This document shows positions 6,752-11,397 of a DNA stretch of 11,397 nt, one piece after another. Numbering within the stretch: the first letter of the stretch is position 1; each line of letters begins with the position of its first letter. The DNA is from DAOVDI01 sp965373045 (GTDB lineage Bacteria; Acidobacteriota; Aminicenantia; Aminicenantales; Aminicenantaceae), in contig CBDVEQ010000078.1 in NCBI GenBank assembly GCA_965373045.1, forward strand, positions 1 to 11,397, read 5' to 3'. The notes beneath the pieces are model-generated. The model did not search any database, had not been told where the DNA came from, and saw only the letters and a list, made by a program, of their open reading frames with translations. The position numbers and the translations under genes are program-made.

Positions 6752-6826
6752 GACGTAAATTAAATGACTTTGGGCTAAGCTGCTTTGGGCCTCTTTTGCA
6801 TTGGCCTTTGTCCTCTTATTCTTTCA

Positions 6827-6858
6827 CTTGAATCCTTGAACCCTTGAATCCTTGAACC
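6827..6858. repeat. Tandem repeat, four units of CTTGAA(T/C)C
   Basis: Two exact copies of CTTGAATCCTTGAACC lie head to tail (6827-6842 and 6843-6858), and each is itself two 8-base units. On the opposite strand it reads GGTTCAAG/GGATTCAAG, matching AAGGATTCAAGGATTC at about 6607-6622, so the same unit occurs nearby in inverse orientation. Confidence 0.7.
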
Positions 6859-6881
6859 CTTTGCATAAACTAAGGGATGAT

Positions 6882-6909
6882 TTGCTTTTAGTGTAGTAAT
6901 TTTTATAAT
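6882..6909 (+). promoter_or_regulatory. Candidate sigma-70 promoter for the GT-C glycosyltransferase
   Basis: TTGCTT (6882-6887), a 16-base spacer and a consensus TATAAT (6904-6909). The ATG at 6919 is only nine bases after the -10 box, and no ribosome-binding site is visible, so the message would be leaderless or nearly so. Confidence 0.4.
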
Positions 6910-6918
6910 AGTCATAGA

Positions 6919-8592
6919 ATGCTTCAAATTGACCCGGGGGAGAAAAAAACCATATATGCCCATATTGTACTGCTAAGTATATTGTGGGTGTTATGTGTAA
7001 TACTGGTCAATCCAGCGGGAGAGTTCCCTTTAAATGATGACTGGTCCTATGCCCGGGTGGTGCAGACCCTGTTTGAAGAGGGACGGTTCCAATTAACCGG
7101 GTGGGTATCCATGCCGCTAGTAGGCCAGGCGTTTTGGGGAGCGCTCTTCTGTCTCCCTTTTGGTTTCTCTTTTATTGCTTTGCGTTTATCGACTCTTGTC
7201 CTGGGTTTAATAGGGGTTCTCTCTGCATATGGTCTTTTAAGAGAGGCAAAAGCAGGACTTCAAGCGTCCTTTTTTGGGGCGTTACTCCTGGCCCTCAATC
7301 CGCTTTACTTTCAGCATGCCTTCACTTTTATGACAGATGTTCCGTTTACTGCATTGGCCTTGCTTGCGATCTATTTTTTTGTGAAAGGATTTCGTACAGA
7401 GAGGAAGAGAGATTTTATCCTGGGATCGGTTATAGTCGGCGCCGCCGCTCTCATCCGGCAGTTGGGTGTTGTAATACCTGTCGCTTTTGGAATGGTCTTT
7501 TTGTTGAAATTTGGATTTCGAAGAAGATCTTTAAAAACAGTATTGTTCCACCTATGCATTTCTATCGGTCCCTTGGCGCTGTTTCAGCTCTGGCTTCAGT
7601 TTGCACACGGAATGCCGGCCAGGTACAACGCTGCTTCAGAACGTTTGGCCAGGTCAATGGCTGAAGGATTTAGTCATTATCTTGTGCTGCTTATACAGAG
7701 AACATCCGGGGGATTGATCTATATAGGACTTTTTATTCTGCCTTTCCTGGTGTGGGCAGTTATTATTTCACGGGCGAGATTCAAAAAACGGGACCTGTAT
7801 CTGTTTCTGTCTTTTCTGTTATTAATGACGTTTATACTGACTTTGGTATGGAAGAATCGTTTAATGCCCCTCCTGAAGAACGTCTTTTTTGATCTTGGGC
7901 TGGGGCCTCCGCATTTGAAGGATGTTTATGTCCTGGGTCTGCCCAACTGGCCGCAGGCTCCGACCGGATTCTGGTTTTTTGTCACTATATTAGGCGCTGT
8001 ATGCGCTGCTTTCCTGATGTATGTGCTTTTTGTTTCTGTGAAAAAGGCCTGGACCTCTCTGAGTGAAAAAAGCGATCCGGATGAGAATTTTCTAATGCAG
8101 CTGGGTATATTTATCCTTTATTTTCTGCCTATCATCATAATCGGGTATTATGACCGTTACCTGATCCTGTTTCCTGTGGTGATCATGGCTCTGATTATCC
8201 GTCTGTTTCCCCTGCCCGCAAATAAGAGACGCATGACTCTTGCTGTTCCGGTTTTATTTACGCTGATTTTTTATGGGGGATTTACCGTAAGTGCGACACA
8301 TGATTATATGTCCTGGAACAGGGCACGTTGGCAGGCCCTTGATTTTCTGACCGAAGAATTGGGTATTTCGCCCCGGAGCATCGACGGGGGATTTGAATTC
8401 AACGGATGGAATCTTTATGATCCGGATTATGTCCAGAAGGAAAATAAAAGCTACTGGTGGATAGAGGATGATGAATTCGTTGTTTCCTTTGGTCCGATCA
8501 TCGGTTACAAGGAGATCAACCGGTTCCCGTTCAAACGCTGGCTTCCGCCGGAGACCGCATATATCCACATTCTAAAGAGATCAATCCGGTAA
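6919..8592 (+). CDS. GT-C membrane glycosyltransferase, family 39 type
   Basis: A 557-residue protein with roughly ten to twelve hydrophobic segments spread over residues 12-460 and a mostly soluble C-terminal part. The first periplasmic loop carries the acidic pair expected of GT-C enzymes (FPLNDDWSYA, D40-D41), and FMTDVPF (137-143) matches a second conserved acidic position of the ArnT/PMT-like group. Such enzymes use a polyprenyl-phosphate sugar on the outer side of the inner membrane to glycosylate lipids, glycans or proteins; donor and acceptor cannot be named here. The C-terminal end is rich in Trp/Tyr/Asp (about residues 495-530, NGWNLYDPDYVQKENKSYWW), perhaps acceptor-binding. No ribosome-binding site precedes the ATG. 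The gene stands alone, with a TATAAT-containing promoter just upstream. Confidence 0.8.
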   Translation: MLQIDPGEKKTIYAHIVLLSILWVLCVILVNPAGEFPLNDDWSYARVVQTLFEEGRFQLTGWVSMPLVGQAFWGALFCLPFGFSFIALRLSTLVLGLIGVLSAYGLLREAKAGLQASFFGALLLALNPLYFQHAFTFMTDVPFTALALLAIYFFVKGFRTERKRDFILGSVIVGAAALIRQLGVVIPVAFGMVFLLKFGFRRRSLKTVLFHLCISIGPLALFQLWLQFAHGMPARYNAASERLARSMAEGFSHYLVLLIQRTSGGLIYIGLFILPFLVWAVIISRARFKKRDLYLFLSFLLLMTFILTLVWKNRLMPLLKNVFFDLGLGPPHLKDVYVLGLPNWPQAPTGFWFFVTILGAVCAAFLMYVLFVSVKKAWTSLSEKSDPDENFLMQLGIFILYFLPIIIIGYYDRYLILFPVVIMALIIRLFPLPANKRRMTLAVPVLFTLIFYGGFTVSATHDYMSWNRARWQALDFLTEELGISPRSIDGGFEFNGWNLYDPDYVQKENKSYWWIEDDEFVVSFGPIIGYKEINRFPFKRWLPPETAYIHILKRSIR

Positions 8593-8672
8593 GGCGCTTT
8601 GTCTTAAATTGATTTTCTGAAAACCCGAGGAAAGGTCGGATCGTAAAACAAATATAGAATTAAAAGCAAATT
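8593..8672. other. Gap between the convergent GT-C and queE genes
   Basis: About 95 bases separate the two stop codons. No separate terminator for the GT-C gene is seen; the only strong hairpin is the one overlapping the queE end. Rightward, that hairpin is not followed by a T-tract. Confidence 0.4.
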
Positions 8673-8699
8673 AATATCCCATAGATGTCATGGGATATT
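8673..8699 (-). terminator. Rho-independent terminator of queCDE, overlapping the queE stop
   Basis: AATATCCCAT (8673-8682) and ATGGGATATT (8690-8699) form a perfect 10-base stem with a 7-base loop. In the minus direction the stem is followed by the T-rich AATTTGCTTTTAATTC. The first arm encodes the last QueE residues (N-I-P) and the TGA stop (8690-8688) borders the loop. The stem is A+T-rich and the T-tract is interrupted, so strength is uncertain. Confidence 0.6.
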
Positions 8700-9317
8700 G
8701 TAGATCCTGTGCAGTTGAATTCCCAGCCTGATGTTTTTGAGACCTATAGCGATTGACTGGCGAAGTAGTTTTTGGGCCAGATCCATACTCCACTTATTCA
8801 TTGACTGAGGTTGGAGAAAGATCGGTATTTGGACTGGAAATTCTGACCGCAGCCGCTGAATAACGTCCAGAGTCAATCCGCGGGTCACCACGATCTTGAT
8901 CTCTTTTGCTGTTTTTCTGAATTTTGGATGTACGAAGTGCAGTTCCGGTTTGGGCGATATAGTGTACCAATCAACAGGCAGGGGTTTAAAAAGAGTTGCA
9001 TTGGTTTCGACCTGGATATGGAAGTTCATGTTTTTCAGCGCTTCTGTTAAAGGACGGATATTCTGAAGCAGGGGCTCCCCGCCTGTCAGACATATCCAAT
9101 CAGTGAAAAAGCGCTTGCGGAGCTTTCTGACCTGATCAATGATCTGAGGTAGAGCAAGTTCTTTGCCTCCTTCCCAAGCCGATCGGGTATCGCAGAATGG
9201 ACACCGGAGGTTACAGCCCGTCAGCCGGATAAAAAGCGTGGGCTCACCGAGTCTAAGGCCTTCTCCCTGAACAGAAGAGAAGATCTCACGAATTTTCAGT
9301 GTATGATGCTGAGGCAT
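8688..9317 (-). CDS. queE: 7-carboxy-7-deazaguanine synthase QueE
   Basis: QueE is a radical SAM enzyme that contracts 6-carboxy-5,6,7,8-tetrahydropterin to 7-carboxy-7-deazaguanine, using SAM and Mg. The 209-residue protein shows the substrate-end motif EIFSSVQGEG (11-20), the cluster motif CNLRCPFC (C35, C39, C42) in its CxxxCxxC spacing, LTGGEPLLQ (77-85) for SAM binding, VETNAT (103-108), SPKP (121-124), LQPQ (168-171) and the closing RLGIQLHRIYN. The length is normal for the family. The ATG overlaps the end of queD by 32 bases; no later ATG, GTG or TTG would keep the VQGEG motif, so the overlap appears real. It is the last gene of queC-queD-queE. Confidence 0.95.
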   Translation of the reverse strand: MPQHHTLKIREIFSSVQGEGLRLGEPTLFIRLTGCNLRCPFCDTRSAWEGGKELALPQIIDQVRKLRKRFFTDWICLTGGEPLLQNIRPLTEALKNMNFHIQVETNATLFKPLPVDWYTISPKPELHFVHPKFRKTAKEIKIVVTRGLTLDVIQRLRSEFPVQIPIFLQPQSMNKWSMDLAQKLLRQSIAIGLKNIRLGIQLHRIYNIP

Positions 9318-9633
9318 CTTCGGATTCCCAGACTGTAACCCGCTCTACGGGATAGATTTTTTTCAATTGAAAATAAAAGTGACGGGATAAGTTTTCAGCA
9401 GAAGGGTTAAAATCATAGATATCGTTTAAAAGCGTATGATCAGGAAGGATCTTGCTGAGTTTTTTCTTGATCTCAGTAAAATCGATCCCGATGCCTGCGT
9501 CATTAAGCTCAGTGACCTTGATCTCTACCTCGATAAGAAATGTATGACCGTGGATTTTTTCACATTTCCCTTTGTAGTTTTTTAAGTAATGGGCAGCCTG
9601 AAACCGGTCTTTGACTTTTAATGTCCAACTCAT
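9286..9633 (-). CDS. queD: 6-carboxy-5,6,7,8-tetrahydropterin synthase QueD
   Basis: QueD converts 7,8-dihydroneopterin triphosphate to 6-carboxytetrahydropterin, feeding QueE. The start chosen is the ATG at 9633-9631, which overlaps the queC stop as ATGA and gives 115 residues beginning MSWTLKVKDRFQAAH. The open frame extends upstream inside queC, but that part reads as antisense-free shadow (RRKGPSSAKTR) and is not family-like. Zinc ligands are H15 (QAAH), H28 and H30 (KIHGH); the catalytic Cys is C24 (GKCEKIHGH). DFTEIKKKL (51-59), LPDHTLLND (63-71) and the substrate-anchoring Glu in VWESEDASASY (E103) complete the pattern. The length is typical of short QueD proteins. Coupled to queC by the 4-base overlap. 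Confidence 0.94.
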   Translation of the reverse strand: MSWTLKVKDRFQAAHYLKNYKGKCEKIHGHTFLIEVEIKVTELNDAGIGIDFTEIKKKLSKILPDHTLLNDIYDFNPSAENLSRHFYFQLKKIYPVERVTVWESEDASASYTENS

Positions 9634-10325
9634 ATTTGTCCTTCCTGTTCGAGTCTTTGCAGAAGATGGTCCTTTTCTCCGATGTCCTCCCAGGCTCTCT
9701 GTCTTAAAAGACAGGATGAACATTCTCCGCACGGTATCTCGCTTCCTGCATAACAGGAGATTGAAAAGGAATAATCCGTTCCCAGAGACAGCCCTTTTTT
9801 TATGATCTCGGATTTTTTCATGCGGATAAATGGTGCTTTTACATGTATTTTCTGCCCGGAGGATGATGTTCTGGTTCCAGTGTTAACAGCCTTTTCCATG
9901 GCTCTGACAAAAGATTGGCGAGTATCCGGATAGTTCGGTGAATCAATGACATTAAATCCCACAATGATTGAATCTACTCTGATAACGTCACCCCAGGCTG
10001 CTGCAAGCGCCAAAAGTATTCCGTTCCTAAATGGCACATATGTGTTTGGGAGCCCCTTTTTGGTCCTGTTGACATGTTCAAAAACAGGCAGATTGATCTT
10101 CTTATCCGTTAAGGAGGAACCGCCGATCTGGGTCAGATCTATCTGGATGATCTTATGAGGGATTCTTAGCCCTTCTGTGATCTTTTTTGAGGATTCTATC
10201 TCGATCTTGTGCTTCTGTCCGTAATCAACAGTAAAAGCAAACACCTCATCGGAGCAGGCCTGAGCCCAGTAAAGTGCAGTCGTTGAATCGATCCCACCTG
10301 AAAAGAGAACAAGACTTTTACCCAT
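9630..10325 (-). CDS. queC: 7-cyano-7-deazaguanine synthase QueC
   Basis: QueC uses ATP and ammonia to turn 7-carboxy-7-deazaguanine into preQ0, the nitrile that QueF reduces. The 231-residue protein opens with the PP-loop VLFSGGIDSTTAL (6-18), followed by TVDYGQKH (32-39), NTYVPFRNGILL (94-105), GFNVIDSPNYPDTR (123-136) and the zinc-binding C-x7-C-x2-C-x2-C set C191, C199, C202, C205. All expected residues are present. It is the first gene of the leftward queC-queD-queE set and is transcribed divergently from the unknown 279-residue gene, with 131 bases between their starts. A well-spaced promoter ends six bases before the ATG, and no ribosome-binding site is seen, so translation may begin leaderless. 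Confidence 0.96.
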   Translation of the reverse strand: MGKSLVLFSGGIDSTTALYWAQACSDEVFAFTVDYGQKHKIEIESSKKITEGLRIPHKIIQIDLTQIGGSSLTDKKINLPVFEHVNRTKKGLPNTYVPFRNGILLALAAAWGDVIRVDSIIVGFNVIDSPNYPDTRQSFVRAMEKAVNTGTRTSSSGQKIHVKAPFIRMKKSEIIKKGLSLGTDYSFSISCYAGSEIPCGECSSCLLRQRAWEDIGEKDHLLQRLEQEGQI

Positions 10326-10331
10326 TTTCTG

Positions 10332-10360
10332 ATGATAGGCAATTTATGAGCTATTTTCAA
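10332..10360 (-). promoter_or_regulatory. Candidate promoter of queCDE (leaderless)
   Basis: On the minus strand TTGAAA (10360-10355), a 17-base spacer and TATCAT (10337-10332), then CAGAAA and the queC ATG. The usual distance from -10 box to start would place transcription initiation at or within a base of the A of ATG. No Shine-Dalgarno sequence is present. Confidence 0.5.
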
Positions 10361-10456
10361 GGATAATAGGTCCTGCCTTCGCTATTCACTTTACATTCCA
10401 GGGGGAATATGACATCTTATTATGTCTTATCAGGATAAAGAAAAGAAGAAGCACCA

Positions 10457-11296
10457 ATGGAAAAAAAGATTTCTGGAGATTATTTGGACAATGAACTGGA
10501 GAAAGCCTTCAATTTTCTTAACAGGTCAATTCAGGGGAAAACGATCACTGTACGGGACGACCAGTATGATTATTCCTGGTTGATGGATGCAGTCAAGACG
10601 CACCGGCAAAAAGGAAGAAGATTCCGGCTTGTAGATTCCGGTTTTTTAGAACCGGGGCAGCTTCAATGGATGGCAGAAGCTGGAGCGGACCTCTATACAA
10701 CTGACAGCGTTGGCCGCGGGGAACACGAACTTGTTTTTTTTAATGAGGCCTGCAAGAAAGGGCATTCGATCACTGCATTATTCCAGCATGGGCCGTTAAT
10801 CGGGGAGGAAGAGGCAGAAAGACTTTCCTTTTCCCAGCTTAAAAATTTGGGAAGCAGCGGTATTTATATACATATTTCAAACAGGGAGCACAGCCGGGAC
10901 ATGTCCCTCATGAATGAGTTGGCTTATTCATGCTCAAAGGGAGGAAGCTGGCTGGTTTATTATCATCACGGCCCATTACTGTCAGACAGCGTTCTTCTGG
11001 CTGAAAGCGGTTCCTGGATCCATATTTCCGATCAGAGCCTGACAGAGGAAGAACATATCCATATGGCTATGGATGTCCAGAAAACAGCTCATTCGGCTGG
11101 GGCAGGGCTCGTTCTTGTAGTTGAATCCTTGATAAAGATCTCCTGGCTTTGGGATATTATCCGATCAGGCGGTTTTGTTTTTTTCAAAAACAGACATTTT
11201 GATTATAAATCCCCCTTTCGGGCTGTTCAAGAACAAGCTTTGCAGCGATTGCCTGATTTTAAGGCATACTATCTAAACACAACCGCTCTCCCCTAA
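10457..11296 (+). CDS. Uncharacterised protein, probable (beta/alpha)8 barrel with internal repeats
   Basis: I do not recognise this 279-residue protein. It has no signal peptide or membrane segment. Eight short hydrophobic strands can be read in four pairs: RFRLVDSG (55-62) and ADLYTTD (77-83); ITALFQHGPL (105-114) and GIYIHISN (135-142); WLVYYHHGPL (165-174) and WIHISDQ (187-193); GLVLVVES (217-224) and GFVFFKNR (239-246). Each pair is joined by a helix ending in a Gly before the second strand. The second and third pairs share HGPL(I/L) and IHIS, a clear duplication. This suggests a TIM-barrel made of four beta-alpha-beta-alpha quarters, with histidines (H111, H139, H170-H171, H189) near strand ends where an active site would be. 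AGAAGAAG upstream is a weak ribosome-binding site. Divergent from queC; a functional link is not shown. Confidence 0.7.
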   Translation: MEKKISGDYLDNELEKAFNFLNRSIQGKTITVRDDQYDYSWLMDAVKTHRQKGRRFRLVDSGFLEPGQLQWMAEAGADLYTTDSVGRGEHELVFFNEACKKGHSITALFQHGPLIGEEEAERLSFSQLKNLGSSGIYIHISNREHSRDMSLMNELAYSCSKGGSWLVYYHHGPLLSDSVLLAESGSWIHISDQSLTEEEHIHMAMDVQKTAHSAGAGLVLVVESLIKISWLWDIIRSGGFVFFKNRHFDYKSPFRAVQEQALQRLPDFKAYYLNTTALP

Positions 11297-11397
11297 CCTG
11301 GACAATTTACGAGCCGATCTTATCCCATCTGCTGCGTTACTGTCCGTTCGCAGTATATAAATACAGCTTCACGAACAGCTCTTGCAGATGCATCAAC
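11297..11397 (+). repeat. Second, partial copy of the palindromic element
   Basis: It begins with CCTGGACAATTTACGAGCCG (11297-11316), matching the reverse complement of the first element's right end, and starts directly after the TAA of the upstream gene. The 25-base core at 11347-11371 agrees with 6416-6440 at 23 of 25 positions. Arms CATCTGC/GCAGATG (11326-11332/11384-11390) and GTTCG/CGAAC (11346-11350/11372-11376) surround it. The stem sequence differs from the first copy while pairing is kept. The right end lies outside the window. Confidence 0.65.

Larger units (their letters stand above)
6166..6918. other. Repeat-rich intergenic region
   Basis: These 753 bases lie between two divergent genes and hold no credible coding frame. 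They contain the PAP2 promoter candidate, a palindromic element with 12-base inverted ends (6249-6478), a second 27-base copy of its left end (6483-6509), a repeated 15-mer (6521-6535 and 6616-6630), a 12-base inverted repeat (6654-6665/6717-6728), an ATTCCCG hairpin (6732-6751), a four-unit 8-base tandem (6827-6858) and the GT-C gene promoter candidate. A T-rich tract lies at 6281-6298. Several repeat families in one gap suggest a tolerated landing zone for small non-coding elements. Confidence 0.75.

Noticed and set aside
6248..6870. CRISPR array or IS element in the repeat-rich gap
   Set aside because: Repeats are not regularly spaced with unique spacers, and there is no transposase or cas gene in the window.
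7101..7664. 187-residue open frame inside the GT-C gene
   Set aside because: It overlaps a strongly family-like membrane protein in another frame and has Cys/Ser/Arg-rich shadow composition.
10384..10425. Promoter and operator for the unknown 279-residue gene (TATTAT at 10418-10423, GACAT/ATGTC around it)
   Set aside because: No -35 hexamer at a proper distance, and the 5-base inverted repeat is within chance expectation.

Overview
This is a bacterial chromosomal window, dense in genes except for one repeat-rich gap of about 750 bases. The base composition is moderate (roughly 45% G+C by eye). The gene set suggests an uncultured or anaerobic lineage of the Acidobacteriota/Aminicenantes kind. 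The clues are the end of a DUF5916-type outer-membrane barrel protein, an Hfq-like gene fused by ATGA overlap to pdxA, a DUF362 gene and short palindromic repeats between genes. This placement is an inference from gene content only and is weakly held.

Layout. Bases 1-343 are the 3' end of an outer-membrane beta-barrel gene. A rightward gene string follows, 468-4904: an Hfq-like Sm protein, pdxA (vitamin B6), queF (7-deazaguanine), a UbiA-family prenyltransferase resembling decaprenyl-phosphate phosphoribosyltransferase, a DUF362 protein and an exported SGNH/GDSL hydrolase. Gaps are a 4-base overlap, 67, 20, 3 and 13 bases, so much of it is probably one transcription unit. A PAP2-family membrane phosphatase with a C-terminal TPR-like tail runs leftward (6165-4924) and converges on the hydrolase. 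Bases 6166-6918 carry no gene but hold at least four kinds of small repeat. A GT-C glycosyltransferase (glycosyltransferase family 39 type) runs rightward at 6919-8592. The leftward cluster queC-queD-queE (10325-8688) closes with a terminator hairpin that includes the queE stop codon. A divergent 279-residue protein of unknown function (10457-11296) ends exactly where another copy of the palindromic repeat begins.

How the genes work together. QueD, QueE, QueC and QueF are the four steps from dihydroneopterin triphosphate to preQ1, the queuosine precursor; only the GTP cyclohydrolase step is missing from the window. The UbiA enzyme, the PAP2 phosphatase and the GT-C glycosyltransferase together resemble the parts list of a polyprenyl-phosphate pentose pathway (synthase, phosphatase, lipid-sugar-using transferase), but they are not in one operon, so that link is a hypothesis.

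Most interesting: the unknown 279-residue protein, which reads as four repeats of a beta-alpha-beta-alpha unit, i.e. a probable TIM barrel with visible four-fold internal symmetry and paired HGPL/IHIS motifs; the dispersed palindromic element with 12-base inverted ends; and predicted near-leaderless promoters for queC and the GT-C gene.
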